Positions 11,163 to 20,573 of a DNA stretch of 64,000 nucleotides are shown here, piece after piece. Position numbers and translations under genes: made by a program. Where the stretch lies: NCBI GenBank assembly GCA_963680875.1, contig OY804579.1, positions 16,259,506 to 16,323,505 on the forward strand. The letters are read 5' to 3'. The first letter of the stretch is position 1, and each line of letters begins with the position of its first letter. The notes under the pieces are model-generated. The model had not been told where the DNA came from. It saw only the letters and a list, made by a program, of their open reading frames with translations, and ran no database searches. Source of the DNA: Bathymodiolus brooksi (lineage: Eukaryota > Mollusca > Bivalvia > Mytilida > Modiolidae).

Positions 11163-11995
11163 GCAACAATCTAATTGAGTTTCTGGAAATAGATTCTTTA
11201 CTGAATTATGCATTGCTTTCTCAAAGTCGACTTGAATGATGTTAGGTTGTAAATCAAGTCCTTTGTTTTGACAGTAATCCAGCAATAGTGACTACATCTT
11301 AGTATAGCATGCTTCAGGTTTCGAGGGAAGAAGACAGTACAGAAGAGGAACATAATTTCCATTTTTACACCCATGTATAGTGTAGAGCTGGTAAGAATAT
11401 CGAGGACAACGCTTAAATGTACCATCTATAAAGAGCTCTGACATGCTGTTACACAAACACTCCATGTTAAGATATGTAGAAAATATGATTATCTCTGCAT
11501 CACAATCATTAATCAACAATAAACTTTCATCTTTGTTATGTTGGTGTTTACTTCATCTACAACTTCATGGACATCTTTCCGATTCTTTGGTAGAGTAGGA
11601 AGTTTCTTTCGTCTCTCACGATACACGGCCTTCGCAACATTCTTTAGGTCGGCGGACTGTAAGGTTTGTTCATCCATTGTCTGTAGCTCTGTCCGTATTA
11701 TCTGTGAAGGACGCTTAGTGATATCTCCAGATTTTTTCCTGGATCTTATGCGTAGAACATGAGTCTCAGTTTTTCTGTCACTTTGACTGGATTCACAAGT
11801 GTGCTGATTTTTTGTTTTGAGCACTGTTGTTCCATCCTTGTCAGTTGTGATGGACATTTTACAGGATTTCGTTGTGCATCTATAAACGACATCACCCGAT
11901 TTTAGAGTGTTGCTTATGCGGTATAATATTCCATCTACTACAATTGCAGGCTGACCCCTGTTTGTTTCTGTGTGTGTGACTGCCATGACTGACAC
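11163..11995 (-). pseudogene. MULE transposase, N-terminal part with FLYWCH-like finger
   Basis: From 11995 the minus strand encodes a FLYWCH-like zinc finger (about residues 20-70, with GILYRISNTLKSGDVVYRC, KSCKMS and an NQHTCES end). A basic linker follows, then after a shift near 11515 the catalytic domain: SELFIDGTFKRCPRYSYQLY, VPLLYCLLP, an in-frame stop after CYTKM, then QVDFEKAMHNSVK and LDCC. The IDGTFK and VDFEKA aspartates are the expected DDE acidic residues. FLYWCH fingers bind DNA and often precede MULE domains. The protein then runs into the 6.3-kb insertion. One frameshift, one stop and the insertion kill it. Confidence 0.83.
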
Positions 11996-12194
11996 TAAAC
12001 AACTGAACGTTTTACTCAGTTCATATATTAGGGCTAGAAAGTACTCAAGTCCTTATGTTTTAAAACCTGAACAGAGTTCATTACGTATAAATGTTTTGTT
12101 GGTTACCTGTATATCATACATATTACCTGTATTTATATGTATTTGAATTTGCGGAAACGGTGTATCAATTCTAATTATGGTATACAAACAAACA

Positions 12195-12256
12195 AAAAAT
12201 GCGCAAAAGGGAAAAGAAAATTTGCGCAAAGGGAATTTTAAATTTTATTTAGTTTG
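12195..12256. repeat. Right subterminal TTTGCGCAAA cluster
   Basis: Three GCGCA-centred motifs lie within about 60 bp, roughly 0.86 kb inside the right end of the MULE. They mirror the four-copy cluster at 4018-4095, about 0.9 kb inside the left end. Confidence 0.5.
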
Positions 12257-12333
12257 CGCAGATGTTCTTCGCCCAAGAATTTATTTCCCGTTCCTTCAAT
12301 TGATCAGCAAAAAATACTTTTGATGTACCGTGA

Positions 12334-12575
12334 CGATTAATACGACGGGTGCCACTAGTGAAGCAGAAACTGCTTACCCTTCCGGAGCACCTGAGTTCAC
12401 CCCCGGTTTTAAGTGGGGTTCGTGTTACTCGATCTTTAGCTTTATATGTATGTTTTGTCGATCGTTGTTTGTCCCTTTGTACTTTTTCTTTTGGCCATTG
12501 TGTTGTCTGTTCTTCTTCGATATACGGTTTCTGATTACCTCCCTTTGGTATCTTCAAACTCTTCTTACTTTGGAT
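12334..12575 (+). repeat. Mussel-type dispersed repeat
   Basis: The stretch GCTTACCCTTCCGGAGCACC ... CACCCCCGGTTTTAAGTGGG ... CTCCCTTTGGTATCTT resembles a very common dispersed block in mytilid genomes, recalled from memory and not checked. The overlapping short frames in all three plus-strand phases look incidental. It lies inside the MULE, upstream of the transposase. Confidence 0.5.
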
Positions 12576-13025
12576 TATTATTTCATGATCTGAAAAAAAA
12601 TAAGTTTCGCTTAAAAAACTGGTCTAATACATTGTGTAAGTAAAACTAAATAGAAAACAAATGTGTGATTAATCACAAATTGTTTAACAAAAAATTGATT
12701 ACCATATGATATAAATTCCCAGCTCCAACACAAAGATAACAAAATGATTGGTCATAAATCATTTGCAGATCGCAACAAATAAGTTGAACTGTATGAAAAA
12801 TAACTTGAAATGTCGCTAAACTTAGCAGACCTTTTATCAAAAATTTTGGTCTGGATTGCTTTTAGACAGGAAGTGCAAAGAATCATGGGTGTTATCCTCT
12901 GGACAAAATGTTATCCAGTAGATAGCTAGCCAACCATTGTCTTTGCTTTTGAACAACCAATGTTATCCATTGGCTATAGCTAGCTGTCCAATGGATAAGG
13001 AGTTGTCCAGTGGACAAACTTATCC

Positions 13026-13089
13026 AATAGAATAGAATAGAATAGAATAGAATAGAATAGAATAGAATAGAATAGAATAGAATAGAATA
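13026..13089. repeat. (AATAG)n microsatellite
   Basis: About 12 tandem AATAG units begin at the CCAATAG of the MULE right terminal region. The array probably grew by slippage from that motif. Confidence 0.95.
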
Positions 13090-13123
13090 TATTCTATTGC
13101 CTAATCATAGGGCCCACATGAGG

Positions 13124-13785
13124 CATCATTAACAATACAAACATTCATGATTGATAAATGAGACATACACACAAAAGAAAAAGGACATAGTTTAAGGTTT
13201 TTATATTTCTAAAAATATAAATATAATTATTATTATTTAGTGGATCATGTTCTGGTTTGTTCCCTATATCTCAGATCCAGTGTGAAACTTTACATTTAAA
13301 CACCTGTAATATAATGTGTGTTGGCATACCTTGAATATGATATTTCAAAATGTTGGCGTAGGTTGAAGACACCATTTGGCAGTTTTGTAAAGTGCTCGAG
13401 GGTTTGAGCAATAACAGGAAAAAAATCTAATATTAAAGTCTATTATTTTTCTAATTAATTCTAATTATTCTATATGTATTTATGTTTTCATTTAGAGTTT
13501 AAAATATGCTGTATTAATATATTTCCAAAACGGAAACTCGTCGTATGTGTAATTTTTTTTTAACAGCAACATTTGCCTTTAATTTTATTTTTAAAAATAA
13601 ATGATATTTAAAAAAATTAAGAAATTTGCAGAATTGAAATAATAACCATGCCATTGTCAAAGTGACGAATGTTTTATATAATGTTTAATATTTACATTTT
13701 TATCTTGTTCAAGTATGGCCTACTTAGTATAACTTTTGTTTAAAATATAAAAAAAAGTATAACTTTTGTTTAAGATATAAAAAAA
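13124..13785. other. AT-rich spacer, short shared segment
   Basis: No gene recognised. A segment at about 13612-13670 matches about 60 bp at 25788-25850 in inverted orientation (shared 'TTGACAATGG.ATGGTTATTA' and 'AATTCTGCAAATTTCTT'), so both are pieces of one dispersed repeat. Two 'AGTATAACTTTTGTTTAA' units (about 13727 and 13767) precede the TIR element. Confidence 0.55.
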
Positions 13786-14333
13786 AGTATAACTTTTGAT
13801 CCTACTTCTAGAGATGTAGTACCCAATCTATTTGTTGTTGGGATAGCTTAAAATGGGAGACTAAATATTGTCAATTTTCGGCTTTAAATTTTGATTAGCA
13901 TTAACCCCAGAATGCTTTAAAATTTAAACATTTTGTTAGCTGCTCACCACATCATGTTTTTCTGGGTTGATTTTTTACATTCTAACCTCAGTGCTATCTA
14001 GGTTATTTTTTATATTGGTATTTTACAGCCGTTTTTGCATCTATTTTTTGTGCAGTATTTATTTGAAGCCTTTACAATTGTTGATTTTTATGTTCTGTTA
14101 TATCATGCCTTTTGTTGACTATATAAAGTATTGAACACTTATTAGCCTTAATTCCTATTGCCATAAGCTCGAATCCCAGTGGAACAAACCTAGATATGTC
14201 TAAATCTCAGGTTGTATTCATCGTCAACTAATTCAATCACTTTCTGTAACAGGAGCGTGTTTGAATATGTTTCTCTTGGTGGTTGCCAAGCAAAAAGCTC
14301 ACAGACAGACAGACACAGGATCAAAAGTTATAA
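13786..14333. mobile_element. 0.55-kb TIR element
   Basis: The ends are exact 16-bp inverted repeats: TATAACTTTTGATCCT (13786-13801) and AGGATCAAAAGTTATA (14317-14332). The interior has no coding capacity. A GCTCGC...GCGAGC hairpin follows at once (14334-14354) and may belong to the same insertion. Family unknown. Confidence 0.65.
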
Positions 14334-14354
14334 GCTCGCTTCGTTAAGCGAGCT

Positions 14355-14744
14355 ATTTATGACTGAAACATGGTAAAATTAAATCAACAAAGGAATAATG
14401 ACGAATACCATTTACTTTGACTAAAACAGAAATCCTTATCATCCATACACTATCGACTATGCCTATGAAAAAGTTTCAACACATCCGGGTTATCCATACC
14501 ACTATGCCTATGAAAAAGCTAATGACCCATTCCGGGTCACTGCTTTTCGCGACACCCTCGAGAGCTTATGAAAGATGCGGTGTACGAAAGGTATCGAAGA
14601 GGGAATACCGTTATTTCGCTGTTGCCTATATTGTTTGCTTGTGAAATAAACATTAAATTTAATTCAACGTTCTTCTTCTTTGACGAAAATATACAAATTA
14701 TTTGTTTGAAATGAATATTTAAAGAATTTTTTCTGTAAATTGAA
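14355..14744. other. Noncoding spacer with a short duplication
   Basis: No gene recognised. A stretch of about 50 bp around CTATGCCTATGAAAAAG is repeated (14456 and 14503). The open frame over it has no recognisable domain. Confidence 0.45.
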
Positions 14745-14988
14745 ACCGATAATTATCGAATCCTACACGGAAAGTAACGAGTCGCTAAAAAAAACACGAT
14801 TGCGCAACCCGATCGTCTGCTTTGGATTATTGCTAAAGCAAACGCAAGCTTATATTTATATTCGCTTAATCGCATCAGGTATTGATAAAATACACAATTG
14901 CCCAAAATGTCTCAAAGAAAAACACTTTCAAAAGTTCCGTTGACCCCCCAATTTACAACAAATGGTCCAAAGTCCAATCGGAATAAAA
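14745..14988 (+). mobile_element. MITE copy A (left end missing)
   Basis: The body at 14745-14935, from ACCGATAATTATCGAATCC to AAACACTTTCAAAA, is about 93% like 18639-18826. It continues to a terminal ATGGTCCAAAGTCCAATCGG (14962-14981), which is the inverted form of the left end of copy B. Copy A therefore keeps only the right terminus. Confidence 0.7.
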
Positions 14989-15449
14989 TCCGGGTGTTAA
15001 GCGGCCTTACTGTTTGGATTATTTCATGGCGACTTCATTTTTAACCTTTTCGAAGTTCTATTCAACTATATAATTTTATTCTACATTTACACATGGATCC
15101 TGGTGGTAAAATCTACACTATTGATGAGTTTAGATGTTGGAAAGTCGAGAATCTTGACGATGAGAGGTCTGACGAAAACAGGAACGAAGGGGGAGGGTAC
15201 CGCCTACCGGGTCATTTCGCCCCAGAATGGCAGAAAGTGAGTCGATTCGCCCCACTTAATCGCTATTATATAATAATAGATGAAGTCTTTTTCGACAATT
15301 TTTTTGGTAATTATTTATTTATTAGTTGTATACAAAAAATAATAATAACAACTAATTTGAAGCCATGCAGAACAAACAATACATTAGGATACATATAAAT
15401 TTAAATGTAAATTCAAAGAAATTTTACAAATTTAAGCAGGTGTCAAACA

Positions 15450-16085
15450 ATTTACTTTATAATGATTTTATTGTCAATATATATATACTATTGGATTGGG
15501 AACAAGTTTTTACAACTTACTAGTCCCTCTCCATACAAATACAGTAATAGCATAAACAAAACAAATCAAATGACAGCAAATGTACAGGCTATATCAATAA
15601 TTAGTAAATTAAGCAAAATCATGTCAAACTAAGCATACATATCAAATATTGTTTTAATATTTAACAGAAAAAAAGGAGGGGGGTGGTAAAACTAATAACT
15701 TGTGTTGAGATAATATTACGGTTGGGGATAATTAATTAGTAAATCTACAAGTTTGTCGAATAAATTTTTGCACTGATTTGAACAATAAAGTATTCAATTC
15801 TTCACTAATTTCATTACATCCAAAGAGTATATATTCTATAGAGATGGGAACAATGTTATTAAAATAGTTAAACAGAGAAGTTCTATCGTGTTGATAAAGT
15901 GGACATTCAAGAAAAAAATGAATAGCATCCTCAAATAAATGACTACATACACAACGTGGATCATTCTTCAAATTTACTCTATATAAATCGGCATTAAGGC
16001 CACTACATCTATGTCTTAGCTTAGTATGTATTATGTTAGTTTTCCTATCGCCAATATTGTAAAATGAAGCCACCGGAATTTGAAC
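15450..16085 (-). mobile_element. LINE 3'-end fragment (minus strand)
   Basis: A 122-residue minus-strand frame (16100 to 15732) encodes ASFYNIGDRKTNIIH, LRHRCSGLNADLYRV, CVCSHLFEDAIHFFLECPLY and a terminal FIRQTCRFTN, followed by a stop and a 3' UTR that matches the copy at 2330-2600. The Cys-His cluster is the C-terminal knuckle of a CR1-like LINE ORF2. Nothing upstream of it is present. The frame is still open, so this copy is younger than the one at 1771. Confidence 0.82.
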
Positions 16086-16220
16086 AGCCTGAATTGTCAA
16101 ACAATGAAAGTGAAGCCATACATAATATTAAACAGGTCAAGAAAGCATGTTAATTATGAGGAAGACAAAAATAAAGTAACCATGAACAAGCCTTACAACA
16201 TCCAAAATAGGAATATTTGC

Positions 16221-16380
16221 AATGGTATTTTCCATATTTCATTTTTTAAAGCACTATTACAATGGTATTTTCCATATTTCATTTTTTAAAGCACTATTAC
16301 AATGGTATTTTCCATATTTCATTTTTTAAAGCACTATTACAATGGTATTTTCCATATTTCATTTTTTAAAACACTATTAA
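16221..16380. repeat. 40-bp tandem repeat, four copies
   Basis: Four consecutive units, each starting AATGGTATTTTCCATATTTC. The first three are identical and the last differs at two bases. The identity implies a recent expansion inside the 15196-16407 insertion. Confidence 0.97.
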
Positions 16381-16599
16381 TAAATGAGGGCGAAACGACC
16401 CGGATTCAGGGGGAGCTGACGCCAACGGCCTTCAGGCTTGTGTTGTCGGCAGGTAAGTTAAACTTGCCTTTGGTGCCATCACAAGATTATATTTTATAAG
16501 ATAACGAGGTGCTACGACAACATTTTGAGTGACTGGAATTTCAGACTCCCTTCATTGGGCTTCAAATGTATTCTGGTAGGCTTGATGAACATGATTGAT

Positions 16600-17010
16600 G
16601 GTATGCAATTTTGGACACCAATTTTGTTTTACAGACATAAAACAGTTCTTGTTAGCTCATGGTTATGTTGCATTGACAAATGACATGCTGAAAGCCTATA
16701 AGGTTGCCCAGGTCTGAATATTTTTAAGTGGGTGGTTGCAGGAGGCATATTTCCTAAAGACGAAGTCGAACAACAACAACTTATTTTAAGAACAAAGTGT
16801 TCACCATCACAGACACTGGATGACGACCCCCACAATGTATAGATATTACACCAAAGAAGATGATGGTTTGACAGAAGGGGCTTCTTGCACTGCAGGGTAT
16901 GAAATTTATGCATGTTTTTCTTTATTCTCTATATCGTGTCTATGCAGTGCCAATTCAGGACCATTAGATAATAACAGAAGGGATTGCAACCAATCTTGGC
17001 TGAAATGTTC
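16600..17010 (+). pseudogene. Possible remnant of the SAP gene's next exon
   Basis: After a TTTTACAG acceptor-like site (16628-16635) the plus strand reads DIKQFLLAHGYVALTNDMLK and YKVAQ, then, shifted, LSGWLQEAYF. This loosely resembles the region between SAP and SWIM modules in mollusc genes of that type. It is broken by a stop and shifts. Weak resemblance; it could be chance. Confidence 0.25.
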
Positions 17011-17374
17011 CTAACAAATTCATGACAAAATGTTGTAGTGACTATGGTGTCAATGAATCAGTACATTTCAATAATGTTTGAGAGATGTGTGAGATGTCAG
17101 TTCATATCTCTCTGGAAGCTAATAATCTGCGTACATATTAGGTTTGTCAACTACTAACAATTACAATACATGTATATACAATGTAGCTTCTATATAGTAC
17201 AAGGTAGTACGTTTCAATAATGTTGAAAAGATGTCAGTTCAAATCTGACTGGAAGCTAATCTATGGGTTTATTTTAATATATGCTTGATCATGTTGACTG
17301 CATTAATTAACTTGGACACAAGTCCCTAGCTTAATGAAAGTTTTGAAGAACTACTCCTTTTTCAATGTGACCGC

Positions 17375-17600
17375 AAAAATGTTGTGTAATAGTTAGCATG
17401 CTCACCTAGAATGTGGTAGATCCATGGGTTCTAGCCCCTGTCTAGTCAAACCAAAGATTATAATATTGGTAAGAATGCAGCATTATCGAGTTGAATCATT
17501 TCCAATGTATATGTGCATGTACATATTTTGCCCAACCAAGACTGACTTGTTCCTGAATTTAGCACTTTTTCCATACTAATCCTTATATGTTATTATTGGT
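17375..17600 (+). mobile_element. Degenerate tRNA-headed SINE
   Basis: TAGTTAGCATGCTCACCTAG and GGGTTCTAGCCCC resemble the A and B boxes of a tRNA-derived Pol III promoter. GTCAAACCAAAGATTATAAT, a body phrase of a mollusc SINE I recall, follows. The cloverleaf is too decayed to be a tRNA gene. Confidence 0.55.
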
Positions 17601-17739
17601 TTCCTGACATTGGCATCAACAAGAAAGGATGGAGTGCCTCACGAACAGAAACCATACCATAATAATGTGCTTGACATACATGTAAGAATGGAACATGACT
17701 GTTAATGTATAGCCCTGTATCATGGCATACTATTTAACC

Positions 17740-17890
17740 CCTGTCTGCCCCTCCCTATAGTTTTGAGCTACAGTTTTTGTAATATTTTGTAGTGTTTTTA
17801 ATGTACAAATACTAAAGGTGTGCATTCTTACAGGAATTTGACTTCTAAAAAATCACAAAATGATATATAGTTGAACTAAATCATTTTTAA
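17740..17890 (+). repeat. Fragment of the 'TGCCCCTGTGAC' repeat family
   Basis: TTTTGAGCTACAG, TTTGTAATATTTTGTAG and GGTGTGCATTCTTACAGGAA parallel the modules at 56380-56470 and 56570-56650. A diverged single module without ends. Confidence 0.5.
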
Positions 17891-18582
17891 GTTAGTACAT
17901 CTAAAGTGTCTTACACACACAGACTTTATACATTCTATAACAAAAGGGGCACACCAGTTTTAAGTTGGGCCTTTTAAAACGTTTTATTTGATGCTCCATA
18001 ATATGATAATTTACAAATTGCATGTTTAATGTGATATAAATTTATATGATAAACTATAAAACCATGCAGAAGTCTAACATAATGCCAACTTTAAAGCATT
18101 AACATTACAATCTGGTTTTTGTACGAATACCTGCCAGTCACTTAGGGGGAAAAAGACTTCTTTGGTTTCCCTTTTTTATAAGGACCCCCCCCCCCCCTTT
18201 TATAGGATAGTTGGACAACAAAATATACAAGATTTAGATTAATTTTCTTCAAGTTAATCGATAAGTATCCGCTATGATGATATATTTTATTTATTCTTGC
18301 AGGTCTAGGATGTTTTGTAAACAATACTACATGTATTTGCGAGGTTGTGTCACAATATCCTTGAAAGTTGGAACTACTACATGTATTCTACTATAGCTGA
18401 ATATTCACATGATCTCTCATTATTTTCAAGATCTACGGGATACATCTAGTCATAAATTATTTTCCTAACCAACAAATTCACGAAAACTTCCTTACTGTCA
18501 GTGTGATGATATGTGCATAACTGCCACGATGAATAAACTGCGCCACCGTGTTTACAAATGCAATGACGTCTTGTTTACGTTT
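17891..18582. other. Noncoding spacer with poly-C run
   Basis: No gene recognised. A C-run at about 18186-18198 is followed by T-rich sequence. The minus-strand frame at 18142-18324 crosses this run and has no domain. Confidence 0.5.
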
Positions 18583-18830
18583 TTTTACTCCGATTGTCCT
18601 TTGAACCATAATGACGGCGGTAACGTGAAATTGGTAACCGATAATTATCGAATCCTACACGGAAAGTAACGAGTCGCTAAAAATAACACGATTGCGCAAC
18701 CCGATCGTCTGCTCTGGATTATTCCTAGAGCAAACTCAAGCTTATATTTATATTCGCTTAATTGCATCAGGTATTGATAAAATACACAATTGCCCAAAAT
18801 GTCTCAAAGAAAAACACTTTCAAAACCTTA
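18583..18830 (+). mobile_element. MITE copy B (right end missing)
   Basis: Starts with the terminus TTTTACTCCGATTGTCCTTT (18583-18602), the inverse of the right end of copy A (14962-14988). It then carries the shared body 18639-18826, and the right terminus is absent. Copies A and B together define a MITE of about 300 bp. Confidence 0.7.
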
Positions 18831-19360
18831 TGCATATGTCAGAAACCCAGTATGTATATATAGGATATGTCATACAGTGATACATAGAAAGTTGCAAAAT
18901 GTTGTGTACATGAAAAAAAATTGATGTTAAAAAAAAGGAGGGATGGGAAATCAGAGGCACCATAGGGTCCTGTCCACAAGTACCTGTGATCTTGAAGAGT
19001 GTCTCACTCGCAGACCATATGCTATGTGCAACATTTACATACTCTATTATGTCTACTGGTGGTCACTAGTAAACAAAATTTCTATTTTCAGGCAAAGTTG
19101 GTAAATAATTATATGTACTACATAAGCATAAAGTTTTGCATATGTTTGTTCATCCAAGACCAAGTAGCTTCGCGAGCTTTCCAGGCAGTGCCTGTTTCAT
19201 ATTACTTTTTTATATTTCAAACGTCAAAGTTATAGGGAGCATAGCAAGATGCGAGCTAAACAGCAACATGTGTGTAAGGAGATGTATATATACGAACAAT
19301 ACCAACCGGAAGTGGTTTTTAAGTTTCAGCATAGAATGTACAATCGGAGTGAATCACCGG
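18831..19360. other. Noncoding spacer
   Basis: No recognised feature. Open frames at 18999-19366 overlap each other and show no domain. Confidence 0.45.
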
Positions 19361-20117
19361 AAATAGCCTATTAATTAGAATAAAAAAGAACTATCCAGTT
19401 TAAAAATAACCCAAAAAAAATAGGAATCCGTACAGCTTCTTTACATGAAACGATTAATTTATTTAAAAAATTGACAATCGCTAGACCTTCTTGTTTCGCC
19501 CCTAAAAAAGCTGTCGTCACACGATTTCCATAGTTTACGTCACACAAGTATTGTTACGTCACGTCATTCATTGATGATCGCTGTCACTGTCAGAGTAAAC
19601 AATCATTGCCCTGCGTTTCTCAAGTTGGTGGCGATTTACAGTTGGTTGCCGAATAATTGTTTATGTATTGAACGGTGCAGTTCCCAGCAATGTGAAAAGA
19701 ATGTCTTTAATATTTAAAATTAGTAAGATAAATCATGAGTACGTTGCGATTTTCCTGACGGAGATTCCTCAATGTTTACAAAGACGTCACAGGGGTTTTC
19801 TCGCATTCCAAACCTATGACGTCACGAAAGTTAGTTCCGACTAAAGTACGGCATCTTGTATCACATAGGTTGTATCTATTAGCAAAATAGATGTATTTCT
19901 ATAGAATACATATTTAAGGTTAGATAAATGATCATTACAGAGTGAAGTACAGGAAACAGCCTTTTAATTTGAATAAAAAATAACTATCCAGTTTAAAAAT
20001 ACCCGCCCCCCCCCCAAAAAAAAATAGAAAGGAAACCGTACAGCTTCTTTACATGAAACGATTAATTTATTTAAAAAATGGACAATCGTTAGACCTTCTT
20101 GTTTCTCCCCTAAAGCT
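19361..20117. repeat. Direct repeat pair, about 155-165 bp each
   Basis: Segment 19361-19515 recurs at 19954-20117 in the same orientation (shared GAATAAAAAA, AACTATCCAGTTTAAAAATA, CCGTACAGCTTCTTTACATG, TAGACCTTCTTGTTT). The second copy has gained a C-run and lost a few bases. The 440 bp between them is unique and rich in CRE-like sites. Confidence 0.85.
19536..19826. promoter_or_regulatory. Cluster of CRE-like TGACGTCA sites
   Basis: TTACGTCACAC (about 19536), TTACGTCACGTCA (about 19554), GACGTCACAGG (about 19783) and an exact TGACGTCAC (19817-19825) lie within 290 bp. TGACGTCA is the CREB/ATF site. No start codon or exon with support follows, so promoter activity is only a possibility. Confidence 0.35.
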
Positions 20118-20321
20118 GATCATGTCACTCATGGTTTCAAAACAAAGAAAAAAAAAGGAATATAAAGATGATTTTTTTAAAAACAATATTGATTCAGTTG
20201 CCATGCAACCCGTTTAAATACATTTTTGTACACATGAGACAGAAAAAAAACATTCAAAGTCTTGTCGTTTGTGTGATGCAAAAATATCGTTTGCTATGAT
20301 CTAGCTTTACAAGACACAATT

Positions 20322-20573
20322 ACGAAAAGAGCGAAAAAAAATATAAGAGAAAACTGCTTTAAATCAGTGTAAGCGTTAAAGGTAATTGCTATCTTAACAG
20401 CATATCTATGATTTTCTCTTTAAATTAATTCTAAATCTACCTATCAGACAATGACGAAAAGAGCGGAAAAAAAATATAAAAGAAAACTGCTTTAAATCAG
20501 TGAAAGCGTTAAAGGCAATTGCTATCTTAACAGCATATCTATGATTTTCTCTTTAATTCTAAATCTACCTATT
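20322..20573. repeat. Tandem duplication of about 130 bp
   Basis: Copy one at 20322-20453 and copy two at 20454-20573 both run from ACGAAAAGAGCG to TCTAAATCTACCTAT. They differ by a few substitutions and short indels. A simple local duplication. Confidence 0.92.

Larger units (their letters stand above)
3124..13115 (-). mobile_element. Mutator-like (MULE) transposon, 10 kb, nested and dead
   Basis: A minus-strand transposase lies in two pieces (11995 to 11163, then 4882 to 4332) within one element. Proposed ends: GCCCGGTTGTTCAAAA at 3124 and GGGCCC at 13115, flanked by ACATCAGG (3116-3123) and ACATGAGG (13116-13123), an 8-bp TSD with one mismatch. Both ends carry runs of a TTATCCACTGGATAA-like palindrome (3146-3430 and 12890-13025). 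TTTTGCGCAAA clusters sit about 0.9 kb inside each end. An AATAG microsatellite has grown in the right end. The coding evidence is firm; the exact ends are inference. Confidence 0.72.
15196..16407. mobile_element. 1.2-kb insertion with 8-bp TSD
   Basis: Flanked by AGGGGGAG at 15188-15195 and 16408-16415, an exact 8-bp duplication. Imperfect inverted ends CCGGGTCATTTCGCCC (15209) and GGGCGAAACGACCCGG (16388-16403) lie just inside. It interrupts a SAP exon and itself carries a LINE 3' fragment and a four-unit 40-bp repeat. An 8-bp TSD suits hAT, P, Merlin or MULE-type elements; the ends do not decide between them. Confidence 0.72.
15093..16452 (+). pseudogene. SAP-domain first exon, broken by an insertion
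   Basis: An ATG at 15093 starts MDPGGKIYTIDEFRCWKVEN. After a shift and a small apparent deletion comes RGLTKTGTKGE, the core of a SAP DNA-binding helix pair (W-x-V-x-x-L ... RGL-x-x-TG-x-K-x-E-L). The exon stops at 15195 in AGGGGGAG, resumes at the duplicate AGGGGGAG (16408-16415) with CTGACGCCAACGG, and ends in CAG followed by GTAAGT (16453), a consensus donor. In molluscs such SAP exons often start genes that also carry SWIM or YqaJ domains (from memory). The frameshift plus a 1.2-kb insertion mean it is not functional. Confidence 0.6.

Noticed and set aside
12249..12557. 102-residue basic minus-strand frame
   Set aside because: Lies across the mussel-type dispersed repeat and shows no domain; the plus strand is also open in several frames.
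14740..14943. 67-residue frame shared with 18692-18880
   Set aside because: Both lie in the body of the MITE pair; conservation reflects common descent of the repeat, and indels are not frame-preserving.
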